Assembly: GCA_910587955.1 (NCBI GenBank) | Contig: CAJUNN010000012.1 | Coordinates: 1-59,983, forward strand | Direction of reading: 5' to 3' | DNA: 59,983 nucleotides | DNA from: an uncultured Lachnospiraceae bacterium | GTDB lineage: Bacteria; Bacillota; Clostridia; Lachnospirales; Lachnospiraceae | Shown: positions 31,726 to 40,474 of the stretch, in pieces | Layout of the letters: every line of letters begins with the position of its first letter | Position numbering within the stretch: position 1 is the stretch's first letter | The notes under the pieces: generated by a model | What the model saw: the letters and a program-made list of their open reading frames with translations, nothing else | Databases searched by the model: none | What the model was told of the DNA's origin: nothing | Position numbers and translations under genes: made by a program

Positions 31726-34700
31726 TCATTCCATCACCCGGATCGTCTCCTCAATACAGGCAATCTCCTGATCCGTCAGCCCATACTTCTCATAGAGCTG
31801 CCGCTCAATTCCGGCCACTGTCCCGCTCCAGTCAATATCCGATTTCTCCGTAAAATCCTGCATCGGCACAAAGCGGTACACAATCTGCGTCACATTCTGG
31901 GATGATTTAACGGTCTGCACCAGAAAACGCAGAAAACGCGTCTTCATATATTTTGCAAGATTCTCCGCCTCAAAAAGAGTGTCAAATTTCCCAATGGGAA
32001 TCAGGGAATCCGTACAGGCAGAAAAGGGTTCTCCCACATAGGGATAGCCGATAACCTTCTGGTCGCTGTTGGGGTTTCCGGCAGACTTGGAGACAAACAC
32101 CTTATACTTGCGGAAAATCTCCGTATTTTTTTTCACTGCCTCCGGTTTCATATAGCGGACCGCATTGGCCTTGCACCGCAGGGGCACGCTGCCTTCAAAA
32201 GGTTCCGGCCGGGAAACTGCATTTACCACCGAAGGTTTTCCGATAATCCCAAAGGCGTTCCGGCCGGTTGTAATCTCTGTCAGGGGCTTGAAATCTTTCC
32301 CCCGGACTTTTTCCAGAATGGGCAGGGTATCCATATCGCTGATCACAATGTCCAGCCCTTCTGCAAACAGGCTCCGGCGGACGGGCTCCCTCTGATCCCG
32401 GTAAAAATCCAGCTCTCCCTCGTACCCTCTGCATGCAAGGAAATACTGGATCCCGCCTTTGATCTCCACATTCGGAAAGAGCTCCCTGGCATCCTGTACG
32501 TAATACATTTTTTGAATATGATTGTGCTCCCGGATATACTTTCTCAGTTTAATAAAGGACTTATCCTGGGCGTCACCCGCAAACCACCGGGCCGGCGTAA
32601 TCAAGCAAACATACTCTGCCCCAAGCTCCATGGCCCCAATCATATAATACGGAAAAAGCTGGCGGCTTAAGGAGGAGTTGTCCGTATCGCTGTGAATAAC
32701 CTCCTGATAGGGCGGATTTCCCACCACTGCTTCAAATTTCATTATGTTCCCTCCAACCGGCGGATGTTCCAGGGAAATCTCCTTTAACGGTTTTCCCTGA
32801 GACAAAATCCGGGCAATTTTCTCATAATCCACCTGGGTCTCTCCCTGGCAGGTCTTTGTGATTTTCAGAAGATCATAAGAATAAAAGGACTCTGCAATAC
32901 AGGCCGTGTTCAGACCAAGCACCTCATATATTTTTCGGGTAAATTCATAGGCAACGGAGGAAGTGGGAATCGTCCAGACCGCATCCTTTATGTCTTCCCT
33001 GTCAAGCCCCAGCTTCTCACAGCGCCTGCTGACCGCAATGGCAAACTCTCCCGCCTTGCCTGCCAGATCCAGAATCACATGGTTTTTTCCTGCAAGCTTA
33101 CGAAAACAAGCATCCGGCAATAAGTCTGTCATTTTCTCCGTCACCTGCTCCGGCGTGGCCACCTCGGAAGAAGAAAGCCTTTCAAACTTCCGTATGGCCG
33201 TCAGGGCCCGTTCCATGGGCGGAAGGGACGAATCCTTAGCCAGACGGCTGATATTTTGGATTTTGTAATCCAGACGGCTCAGCACAAAGGCATTCATATG
33301 AACGGCAAAAAGCTGTAGCACGCCCCGGCTGATCTGCAGGTTTCGCGCAATTCTCGGATTCTCTCCCTGATTGAGGGTGTCCAGAATTTCTTCCAGAGAG
33401 TATACCTCATCCTTTGTGAGAAAGGCATAAAACAAAAGGCGGGAATAATAGGTACGGAATTTGTCTTCCAGTTTTTTCCAATCCCACTCGTCTGGGTTCT
33501 CCTTTTCCCGCACTTCCTCTTTCGGAGTTTGCTCTGTATCCGGCTCCCCGTCTATATCCGGGATCTCCAGCTCCGTCTCCTCTCCCTCCACAGCCCCTGT
33601 TTCAAAGCCCTGGTTAGACCCCAGAGCTGCCTGGCGCTCAATGAGGCGGCGGATCTCTTCGTGGTTTAAGAGGGAAAGATCCACGGGAATCTCCCGTGCT
33701 TCGTCCATAACGCCCCGGCTGTTGGAATAAGCGCTTACAGCGCTCAAGATATCCGCAGGCTCCACCCGCTCCATCCGGTCCCGGTTGATCGTCACAATGG
33801 GAGAAATCCGAAGCTCCTCCTTCATGCGTTCCCGGAGACGGAGGTTGCCGTTCTTCTCCGTATTGGCGTTGTAGATCAAAGACTTCTGCTCCTGCATGCG
33901 GAACATCCGGTGAGGATCAAAATCCACCAGCAGGGTCTGGGGTTTCCGGTTATAGCGGATGGTCTTTCCCTCCGGATCCGTCAGCGTTTGTACATACTGG
34001 TTCTGGAGCCGGAATACGGCCTGGTCGTACTCCTGCGGAGAAGCCGTATCCTTAAAATAAATCATCGTATCCCACTGCTCCACCGTGCTCCCGGTCAGCA
34101 TCCGGTTCACCGTCAGGGTCAGGGTCTTCTCTCCTTGCGCCTCGCATTCCCGGATCCGCTCTTTCACATCCCGGCTGCTCTTATAACGTCCCGGACGATC
34201 CACACCCGAAATGTTAACCAGCTTGTAGCCTCCCAGATTTTTGAACCGGCCCCGCTCCCGCTCAATCAAAACTTCCAGGGCATCACAGGAAGCACAGTAG
34301 GGCAGGACGCAGACCATATGCCTGCACATGCTTCCTTCTTTGATCTTAGGATAGTCCAGAAAGCCTAAAAGGCCTTCCTCCTCCCTGCTGCCGTCAATGG
34401 CTTCCAAAAGCTCAAGGATCTCCTCCTCGTACACAAACCTTCTGTGCCCGCCGCCTTTGACATCCTTTTTCACGGAAACCGGCTGAAACAGAGCCGAAAA
34501 GGCATAGGTATAGCCGCTGCTTCGAAGTTCTCTCAGCCGCTTTACCGATGCCTGCCCCGGATGGAATGCAAAACGGATCATCTGCGGGAATCCGAAATAG
34601 GGATTTTCCCACTCCTCCTCCCCGGAAAGCAAATGTTCCCTGTCCCACGCTTCCTGGGCCTTTACAATATCGGAAAACTGGCAGAAGCATACCAGATCCT

Positions 34701-35736
34701 CTCTGGAAAACTCGCTGCCCATCAGAATCCGGTAAGGAGTCCCCGACAAATGCAGGCGGATCCGGGCCCGCAGTATTTTCATCTGCTCCTCCGCCTCCGC
34801 AAAGGATACGGAGTCGTCATCCGCCTCTCTCTCCCGGAGAACCTGCCCGTACTTCTCTGCCCTGGCTCCGAAATGAGTCTCGTCCACAATCAGGAGATCC
34901 GCCGTCCGGTCAAACAGTTCCCGGTGCTTCTCCTTGATCTTCTCTCCCTGGAGATCCTGCAGGGTCAAAAATACAGCGGCCTTTTTTCCCTCCCGAAACA
35001 CGTTCTCAAGGGCATTCCGATCCCGCATCAGTTCCTCACTGCCCAGAAAAACGTATTCCCTGTTAAAATTTCCGGCGCTCTCTATGGTTTTCTTCCACTC
35101 CTCCTTCACATCTGCTTTGCCGGACACAATAAGAACCAGCTCTGCCCGGATGCTCTGGGCGCACAGCATAGAAGTAAACGATTTTCCGAACCGCATCACC
35201 GCATACATCAGAAGATTGGTCCGCCCTGCCTTCACTGCCTTTTGAAAGGCTTCTACTGTCTCGGCCTGGTTGGGCCGGGGTTCCCACTTTCCGGTGGAAG
35301 CGTAGGCATACGTCTGAGGCAGGTGATCCGAGGCCCTGTAAAACCGGTATTTTCCGGTTTTTTCCTTCCAGCTCCTGCGGATATCCCGGATAGACCGCCG
35401 CAGGTCTTCCGCGGAGGTATCCTTGAAAAACTCCCTGGAATAATAAAGCCCGGCCGGAAGCTCCTCTTCCCTTAAGCGCTCCTTTAAAAGCTCCGATTCC
35501 AAATAGCGGTGTACGGAGTAATCCCGGAAAAAGATCTCCCGGCCGAGAACTGCCTTGTCTTGAAATTCCTCTTTTAAGTCCGGAAAATATCTCCGCCACT
35601 CCTGAAGCCTTTGGGAAAGGGGACGGCAGGTATCACCGACTTTCAGGCAGTTTGGAATTGTATTGGTGGAAAAGGCATAAATCACAGGCTCCACACGGCC
35701 GATGAGCAACTCGTCCAGCAATTTCAAATTTTGCAT
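31726..35736 (-). CDS. GIY-YIG nuclease / SF2 helicase / N6-adenine methylase fusion (single-chain restriction-modification-like protein)
   Basis: This is a 1336-residue multidomain protein. Residues about 18-105 resemble a GIY-YIG (T5orf172-type) nuclease: VIYAF, LKVGDT, QRL, His76 and SREFF. Residues about 150-600 form an SF2 helicase, with Walker A MRFGKSF (181-187), DETH (285-288), SGTP (331-334) and an Arg/Gln-rich motif VI region. Residues about 855-1020 form an Eco57I-like methylase: VATPEQVTEKM, motif I ILDLAGKAGEFA, and catalytic NPPY at 1007-1010. The remaining roughly 300 residues are a likely target-recognition part. The layout is like single-chain type I-like enzymes, but with a different nuclease. 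Its start overlaps the companion gene by 13 bases. Confidence 0.8.
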   Translation of the reverse strand: MQNLKLLDELLIGRVEPVIYAFSTNTIPNCLKVGDTCRPLSQRLQEWRRYFPDLKEEFQDKAVLGREIFFRDYSVHRYLESELLKERLREEELPAGLYYSREFFKDTSAEDLRRSIRDIRRSWKEKTGKYRFYRASDHLPQTYAYASTGKWEPRPNQAETVEAFQKAVKAGRTNLLMYAVMRFGKSFTSMLCAQSIRAELVLIVSGKADVKEEWKKTIESAGNFNREYVFLGSEELMRDRNALENVFREGKKAAVFLTLQDLQGEKIKEKHRELFDRTADLLIVDETHFGARAEKYGQVLREREADDDSVSFAEAEEQMKILRARIRLHLSGTPYRILMGSEFSREDLVCFCQFSDIVKAQEAWDREHLLSGEEEWENPYFGFPQMIRFAFHPGQASVKRLRELRSSGYTYAFSALFQPVSVKKDVKGGGHRRFVYEEEILELLEAIDGSREEEGLLGFLDYPKIKEGSMCRHMVCVLPYCASCDALEVLIERERGRFKNLGGYKLVNISGVDRPGRYKSSRDVKERIRECEAQGEKTLTLTVNRMLTGSTVEQWDTMIYFKDTASPQEYDQAVFRLQNQYVQTLTDPEGKTIRYNRKPQTLLVDFDPHRMFRMQEQKSLIYNANTEKNGNLRLRERMKEELRISPIVTINRDRMERVEPADILSAVSAYSNSRGVMDEAREIPVDLSLLNHEEIRRLIERQAALGSNQGFETGAVEGEETELEIPDIDGEPDTEQTPKEEVREKENPDEWDWKKLEDKFRTYYSRLLFYAFLTKDEVYSLEEILDTLNQGENPRIARNLQISRGVLQLFAVHMNAFVLSRLDYKIQNISRLAKDSSLPPMERALTAIRKFERLSSSEVATPEQVTEKMTDLLPDACFRKLAGKNHVILDLAGKAGEFAIAVSRRCEKLGLDREDIKDAVWTIPTSSVAYEFTRKIYEVLGLNTACIAESFYSYDLLKITKTCQGETQVDYEKIARILSQGKPLKEISLEHPPVGGNIMKFEAVVGNPPYQEVIHSDTDNSSLSRQLFPYYMIGAMELGAEYVCLITPARWFAGDAQDKSFIKLRKYIREHNHIQKMYYVQDARELFPNVEIKGGIQYFLACRGYEGELDFYRDQREPVRRSLFAEGLDIVISDMDTLPILEKVRGKDFKPLTEITTGRNAFGIIGKPSVVNAVSRPEPFEGSVPLRCKANAVRYMKPEAVKKNTEIFRKYKVFVSKSAGNPNSDQKVIGYPYVGEPFSACTDSLIPIGKFDTLFEAENLAKYMKTRFLRFLVQTVKSSQNVTQIVYRFVPMQDFTEKSDIDWSGTVAGIERQLYEKYGLTDQEIACIEETIRVME

Positions 35737-36539
35737 TCTTTTTCATTTCCTTTTTGTGCCAGGCTGCGGTATTCCAGGGTCACTTTCGAGCGCCAGTCAC
35801 GGATCCGGCAGTAAACAGGCTCCGGATTTCCCTTCTCCGGCGCATCCTCTCCCTTTGGAACCGTATACGTCACGCCGTCCATCTGCCAGATATTCCAGGA
35901 AATAACGGCAGAAATTTCTTCCAGTTCCTTCCGGGAGGGCTTCCTCTTAAGCTGCCGCTCCAGATACTCTGCATACGAAAAAAGGAGATTTCCCCTGGCC
36001 TGAAACAAGCTGTCCCCCTGATACTCATAGCCGTAAACACTCTCAAACGCCCGTCTGGCCCACCGGAGCCATTCTCCCTCCGAACCTGTATTTTCTCCTA
36101 CAATACGCAGTTTCCGATCCAGCATGCCGATACGCTCGCCCAAGGGAATCTCTTCCCCGGTCACCACGTCATACCGGCTGGCTAGATAAGGGGCCTCCCC
36201 GCAGGTAATCTCCAGCCTCCTGGCATCCACATACGTTTTCCATGTCCTGGTTTTGTCTTCCGGAAAGAAAACCGGTTCCTTCCTGGTTCTCCAACTCCGG
36301 CCTTCACTCCGGTTAAACACCTCTGGGCGCCCGAACCATGCAGCATCAATCAGGTTATTCTGCTCGTTGCAGACCCAGGCAGGCGTAAACACTTCCGCTC
36401 TTCCTCTGGCACGGCTGCCCTTGGCATCCCACAATATGTTCTGCTTTGTGGTCCTGTCTTTACGCAGAATGTCCGCCACCCGGAGACCGTAAACCTCTGC
36501 AATTTTTTTCATCATGTCTGCCGGATCTGTCATTCCCAT
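35724..36539 (-). CDS. Companion protein with methylase-like motifs (restriction subunit M-like)
   Basis: This 271-residue protein has RAEVFTPAWVCNEQNNLID, resembling motif X of gamma-class N6 methylases, and DARRLEITCGEAPYLASRYD, resembling motif I. It then has ERIGMLDRKLRIVGEN, ESVYGYEYQGDSLFQARGNL and ISWNIWQMDGVTYTVP. I see no NPPY catalytic motif, so it may be a non-catalytic partner or half-enzyme. It is encoded upstream of and overlaps the GIY-YIG/helicase/methylase gene, and the two probably form one system. GAGGCGTA precedes the ATG. Confidence 0.7.
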   Translation of the reverse strand: MGMTDPADMMKKIAEVYGLRVADILRKDRTTKQNILWDAKGSRARGRAEVFTPAWVCNEQNNLIDAAWFGRPEVFNRSEGRSWRTRKEPVFFPEDKTRTWKTYVDARRLEITCGEAPYLASRYDVVTGEEIPLGERIGMLDRKLRIVGENTGSEGEWLRWARRAFESVYGYEYQGDSLFQARGNLLFSYAEYLERQLKRKPSRKELEEISAVISWNIWQMDGVTYTVPKGEDAPEKGNPEPVYCRIRDWRSKVTLEYRSLAQKGNEKECKI

Positions 36540-36633
36540 TACGCCTCAATCACTCCATTACTCTTTGCTGTTCAAAGGGGCAGTTCCCGGCCCGCTCCAG
36601 CATCCCATCCGTCAAATACAGTATCTCACTACT

Positions 36634-37446
36634 TTAACAATTTTCCCGGGGAAATTCAATAGATTCCTTCATGATTTTTTTCCAGAGAACTCCTCCCAGC
36701 AGCAAATACACCGCTGCCGTAAACTCATACAAAACCGGGCCGGGAAATCCCTGTCCCCAAAGGGAAAACCGGGCGGCAAGAAGGGTAGCCCCGTTGGCTG
36801 CCCCATGGGCGATGATCACCGGAAGCAAAGAATCCAGGCTCTCATATACCTGTGCAAAAAACAGGCCCAGGCAAAAGGCATAAAGTCCCTGGACCACATT
36901 TCCGTGAAACAGACCGAAGATCAGGGCACTTCCGAACACGGCTGCCCTGGGACCGGAAAAAACATCCCGGAGTCTGGGGTAAATCAAGCCCCGCATCAAA
37001 AGCTCCTCCAGCACCGGAGCACTGAGCACGCTGGCAGCAGCCTGGGACAGAGGGCTTGCGCCGTACAGCTCCGCCTGTACCGTCTCATATCCGCGGAAAA
37101 AACGGGGAAGAAATGTGAGTCCCAGAAAAAGATTCACGCCCCTGGAAATACAAACGGCTCCCGCAGCCGCCAGAAGCACTTCCCGAAATCCCCATTTCCG
37201 TTTCCAGCGGATCTTTCTCTCCTGCCTTAGACATTGCTCCCGGATCCGATCCCTTTGATACATCCAGGCAAATACCGGAATCAGGCAGCAGTTGGTGACT
37301 GTCAATAGCCACATCACCTGATCCTCCTCCAAAAGTCCCGGCCAGAATAAGGATAAAAAGAAAGGAACTGCCATATTTAACACATAATAGAGAAAAAGGG
37401 GAAACAGAATTTCCCCCGCCCCGCGCATCCGGTTTCTTCCGTTCAT
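36634..37446 (-). CDS. CPBP family intramembrane metalloprotease
   Basis: This 270-residue polytopic protein has the CPBP/Abi motifs: APVLEELLMRGLIYP (catalytic EExxxR), FGLFHGNVVQGLYAF (His) and IIAHGAANGATLLA (final His). The family includes prenyl-protein proteases and immunity-like proteins; the substrate here is unknown. About eight membrane helices are seen. Its start overlaps the stop of the esterase gene as ATGA, so the two are co-translated. Confidence 0.9.
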   Translation of the reverse strand: MNGRNRMRGAGEILFPLFLYYVLNMAVPFFLSLFWPGLLEEDQVMWLLTVTNCCLIPVFAWMYQRDRIREQCLRQERKIRWKRKWGFREVLLAAAGAVCISRGVNLFLGLTFLPRFFRGYETVQAELYGASPLSQAAASVLSAPVLEELLMRGLIYPRLRDVFSGPRAAVFGSALIFGLFHGNVVQGLYAFCLGLFFAQVYESLDSLLPVIIAHGAANGATLLAARFSLWGQGFPGPVLYEFTAAVYLLLGGVLWKKIMKESIEFPRENC

Positions 37447-38327
37447 TTCTTATCCGCCCCGTCCTGTTCTCCCAAAGGCTTAAGTTCCCGGACATAATCT
37501 CCCGCACAGGCTCCGGCATCCTCTCCGATCAAGTTCAGGGCTTTCTGCGTAAAGTGAACACCCAGGCCGTCCATCATATCCGGACCGGTTAAGGTCCCCG
37601 GCAGCTGGGAAACCAGTACAATATCTTCCGAATTTCCGCAGATATCAAGCTGGGCCTGCCGGATCACGTCGTGATGTCCCGGATCTCCCAGGTGCTGTCC
37701 GATCTGAATGAGAAAACAAGTCTCTACTCCCTGCTCCTTCATATAATCCACCAGCGTATGAAGCCCTTCCTGATAAGCCTCTCCGGTGAGTTTTAGATTG
37801 GCATCCGCCTCACCCTGAAACCACACCATATAGATATGGCGGATCCGCACCCTTTCCTTCTTCAGGTGTTCCTTTGCCCCCGCCAGCCGGTTGGCCGCAT
37901 CTTCTTTGAGCCCTTTGTTCAGCCAGCCGTTCATGGAAGAACTGCCCCTGGAGGCAGAGACAGCCACCACCGGCGTTCCCGTCTTCTCATAATAGGCGTT
38001 TACAAAGGAAGTCACAAGGGTTCCCTGGCGCTCCAGGATCTCCCGGTCATCTAAAGCTCCCTCCCGGTGTTCCTGTTCCCCAAAGGGTTCCGAGAGTACA
38101 TGAATGGCATCCGGATCCGTAACGGCCCGGTACTCGTACCCTGCTCCCTCCGTCAGTTCCGGCGCCTCGGAAGCATCCCCGCAGGCACCGCTCATATTGC
38201 TCTGCCCCATAAACAAAATCACGTCCATGGTCCGGAAAGACTTCTGGTACAGATTAAAAGCCGCAATCAGAGCGCAGCACAGGAGGCTTAGCAGGACGAT
38301 GGCTTTGGTATTGTATTTTTTCATCAT
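37443..38327 (-). CDS. Membrane-anchored SGNH-type carbohydrate esterase (sialate O-acetylesterase-like)
   Basis: This protein of about 294 residues has an N-terminal signal anchor (AIVLLSLLCCALIAAFNLY) and then a secreted SASA/DUF303 esterase domain. VILFMGQSNMSG holds the nucleophile Ser, VAVSASRGSSSMNGW follows, WFQGEADAN is the block III motif, and GLGVHFTQKALNLIG carries the catalytic His. Such enzymes remove acetyl groups from glycans. I start at 38327, the second of two in-frame candidates, because GGAGGAGAAAATT lies just upstream. It overlaps the CPBP gene. Confidence 0.85.
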   Translation of the reverse strand: MMKKYNTKAIVLLSLLCCALIAAFNLYQKSFRTMDVILFMGQSNMSGACGDASEAPELTEGAGYEYRAVTDPDAIHVLSEPFGEQEHREGALDDREILERQGTLVTSFVNAYYEKTGTPVVAVSASRGSSSMNGWLNKGLKEDAANRLAGAKEHLKKERVRIRHIYMVWFQGEADANLKLTGEAYQEGLHTLVDYMKEQGVETCFLIQIGQHLGDPGHHDVIRQAQLDICGNSEDIVLVSQLPGTLTGPDMMDGLGVHFTQKALNLIGEDAGACAGDYVRELKPLGEQDGADKK

Positions 38328-38449
38328 AATTTTCTCCTCCAACCGATGCAAGCGTACCATATTGCGTACCTTTTATCAAGCTCCTTGCCGAATGAATTAC
38401 GTATTTTCAACAGGATCTTTCATTTATTTTCACTTTTCTTCTAACTTAC

Positions 38450-38478
38450 TTGACATCTCTTCTCCAAAGGCGTATAGT
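38450..38478 (+). promoter_or_regulatory. Promoter of the thiT leader
   Basis: TTGACA (38450-38455) and TATAGT (38473-38478) with a 17-base spacer lie about 20 bases upstream of the TPP aptamer. Confidence 0.8.
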
Positions 38479-38494
38479 CAAGATAATCACATAT

Positions 38495-38584
38495 AGCAAA
38501 CTGCTAGGGGAGCCAAAGGCTGAGAAAGCGCACCACGCGCTGACCCTCAATACTTGAACCGGTTAATACCGGCGTAAGGAAGCT
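38495..38584 (+). promoter_or_regulatory. TPP (THI-box) riboswitch
   Basis: The conserved core elements appear in order: AGGGGAGCC, CTGAGA, an AAGCGC-hairpin, GACCCT, TTGAACCGGTTAATACCGGC and GTAAGGAAGC. These are the pyrimidine- and pyrophosphate-sensing arms of the thiamine pyrophosphate riboswitch. It lies between a good promoter and thiT, so thiamine excess should lower thiT expression. Confidence 0.95.
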
Positions 38585-38597
38585 TTTTTTCGTATCC

Positions 38598-38626
38598 CCT
38601 CCTGTGAAATTTTTAACCTAAGGAGG
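38598..38626 (+). promoter_or_regulatory. Ribosome-site sequestering hairpin of thiT
   Basis: CCTCCT (38598-38603) is the exact complement of the AGGAGG ribosome site (38621-38626), which lies eight bases before the thiT ATG. The two can form a hairpin with a 17-nt loop, giving a translational expression platform for the riboswitch. The alternative pairing with the aptamer is not resolved by eye. Confidence 0.65.
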
Positions 38627-38634
38627 TCTTTTTT

Positions 38635-39303
38635 ATGTCATTTTTTGTAACCAAAACCGTAGATGAATGGGGAACCTCATATTCCCTCACCGGAGCCGGG
38701 TATACCGCTCTGGTGGTTTTAATTCTGGTCCTGCTGCTGGCCGCCTGCTATCTCACCGGAGAAAAACGGCAGGTACAGACCAAACCTATGGTTTTTGCCG
38801 CCATGGCTATGGCCCTGGGCATGATCACTTCGTTCCTGAAGCTGTTTGAAGCTCCCATGGGCGGCTCCGTCACCCTGTTTTCCATGCTCTTTATCTGCTG
38901 CATCGGATACTGGTACGGACTCCGCACCGGCCTCATCACCGGCGTGGCCTACGGGCTTTTGCAGCTTATCGCCGATCCCTATATTATCAGCCTGCCCCAG
39001 ATGATCACGGACTACCTGCTGGCTTTTGGCGCATTGGGACTCTCCGGTCTTTTCTCCAACCAGAAAAACGGCCTGATCAAGGGTTATATTGCAGGCGTTC
39101 TCGGCCGCTACCTCTTCGCCTTTCTGTCCGGGCTGATTTTCTTCGCCGCCTACGCGAAAGGCTCCGGCATGAGCGCGCCGGTCTACTCCCTGGCCTACAA
39201 CGGAAGCTACTTAGGGATTGAGGCTGCCATGACACTGGTGATTCTCTCTGTTCCGGCAGTGAGCAAAGCCTTCGGACGGGTAAAGCAGATAGCAGTAAGC
39301 TGA
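38635..39303 (+). CDS. thiT: Thiamine ECF transporter S component ThiT
   Basis: This 222-residue, six-helix membrane protein matches ThiT: QTKPMVFAAMAMALGMITSF, LKLFEAPMGGSVTLFSML, YGLRTGLITGVAYGLLQLI and DPYIISLPQMITDYLLAFG. These contain the thiamine-binding aromatic and acidic residues. It lacks its own ATPases and should use EcfA1A2T encoded at 27.7-30.2 kb. A TPP riboswitch precedes it. The N-terminal extension (first 40 residues) carries one extra hydrophobic segment. Confidence 0.93.
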   Translation: MSFFVTKTVDEWGTSYSLTGAGYTALVVLILVLLLAACYLTGEKRQVQTKPMVFAAMAMALGMITSFLKLFEAPMGGSVTLFSMLFICCIGYWYGLRTGLITGVAYGLLQLIADPYIISLPQMITDYLLAFGALGLSGLFSNQKNGLIKGYIAGVLGRYLFAFLSGLIFFAAYAKGSGMSAPVYSLAYNGSYLGIEAAMTLVILSVPAVSKAFGRVKQIAVS

Positions 39304-39340
39304 AAAAGAAATCTATAAGCAAAAATACAGCAAATTTGAA

Positions 39341-39394
39341 ATCAAAAAACATTTCTTCTGGAAAATACGTTTTCGAGAAGAAATGTTTTTTGAT
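39341..39394. terminator. Bidirectional terminator between thiT and AraC gene
   Basis: A perfect 19-bp inverted repeat (ATCAAAAAACATTTCTTCT and its complement) with a 16-nt loop lies between the convergent thiT and AraC genes. T-runs on both strands fit intrinsic termination in both directions. Confidence 0.9.
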
Positions 39395-39405
39395 GTTTTT
39401 ACAAA

Positions 39406-40266
39406 CTATGGTGTCCCTGTCTTTCCCTTCACCACCGGTATCCACACCTCAAACACCGCATTCTGCGGATCCGGGTTCAGATAGACCTCTATATCCGGCG
39501 CATTTCCATACTCATACCCCGATGCAGGCAGCCATTCCATGACGATCCGCTGCTCCAGCTCTTGAATGGAGATATTGGTCCCCGCTCCTGGAAAAACAGC
39601 CCAGGTAGCTGCCGGAATCTCATATTCTTCAAACGCTCCCCGATCCTTCGTGCTGGCAACCGCAATAAAATATTTCCAGTCTTCTTCATCTCCGCAGGCG
39701 CTGACACCCAGAAGCCCCTTGGGCTCCGCATCCATCATCCCTGCCAGTTTCCCCACCGTTCCGTTCCTAGAAGCCTCCTGCCACATCTGCGGGACTACCT
39801 TGAAATTATTTTCAATCTGCCGGTCCAGGGGCGCGGACACCCCTACCACGCGGAACGCTTCTTTTGTCTCAATCCGATATTCCATTTCTTCTGCTCCTTT
39901 TACCATAACCTGAAACGAAATAGGCGGAAAGGATTTCACAGTGACACCTTCCTCCCGGACCGCAGAAGGTGCAATGCCGTGAACCGACTGGAAGGCCCTG
40001 TTAAAAGCCGTAGGAGAATGGTATCCGTACTTCTCCGCCACGTCAATGATTTTCATAGTCCCGCCCTGCAGATCTACTGCGGCCAGGGACATTTTTCTTC
40101 TGCGGATATATTCAGCCAGAGGAACACCTGCCATATAGGCAAACATCCTCTGAAAATGGTAAGCTGAACAGCAGGCTGTCTTTCCCAGCTGCTCATAATC
40201 TATCTCCTCCGTCAAGTGCTCCTCCATATACTTCATAGTCTCATTTAACCGTTCCACCCATTCCAT
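39406..40266 (-). CDS. AraC family regulator with GyrI-like effector domain
   Basis: This 286-residue protein has an N-terminal AraC/XylS double HTH (LTEEIDYEQLGKTACCSAYH, IDVAEKYGYHSPTAFNRAF, then HGIAPSAVR) and a C-terminal GyrI-like/effector-binding domain of about 160 residues from FQVMVKGAEEMEYRI onward. This is the Rob/BmrR-like arrangement for sensing drugs or metabolites. It is a single-gene unit; AAGGAGC precedes its ATG. No obvious target gene is adjacent. Confidence 0.9.
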   Translation of the reverse strand: MEWVERLNETMKYMEEHLTEEIDYEQLGKTACCSAYHFQRMFAYMAGVPLAEYIRRRKMSLAAVDLQGGTMKIIDVAEKYGYHSPTAFNRAFQSVHGIAPSAVREEGVTVKSFPPISFQVMVKGAEEMEYRIETKEAFRVVGVSAPLDRQIENNFKVVPQMWQEASRNGTVGKLAGMMDAEPKGLLGVSACGDEEDWKYFIAVASTKDRGAFEEYEIPAATWAVFPGAGTNISIQELEQRIVMEWLPASGYEYGNAPDIEVYLNPDPQNAVFEVWIPVVKGKTGTP

Positions 40267-40424
40267 AAAAAGCTCCTTTCTTCTATCCCCTTCAAAGATA
40301 CCTTACCGGATCGTCCGATGATCCTGTCACACGGGACACCCAAAGGGTATGCAGGCCTGCACATTTAGAATAACACCTTCCGGCGCCTCTGTCCTCTTAT
40401 TTTCTGCCCGGAAAAGAGAGGCAA

Positions 40425-40456
40425 AAACACCGTACAGAAAATCCTGTACGGCGTTT
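40425..40456 (-). terminator. argS terminator
   Basis: Arms AAACACCGTACAG and CTGTACGGCGTTT (one G-T position) enclose a 6-nt loop, just downstream of the argS stop on the minus strand, with a T-run after the hairpin in that direction. Confidence 0.85.
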
Positions 40457-40474
40457 CAATTTGCTTTCTGTTAT

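Noticed and set aside
31726..36539. BREX or DISARM defence system
   Set aside because: No PglZ, BrxC, DrmA or DrmB-like genes are present; only two genes with restriction-modification motifs are seen.
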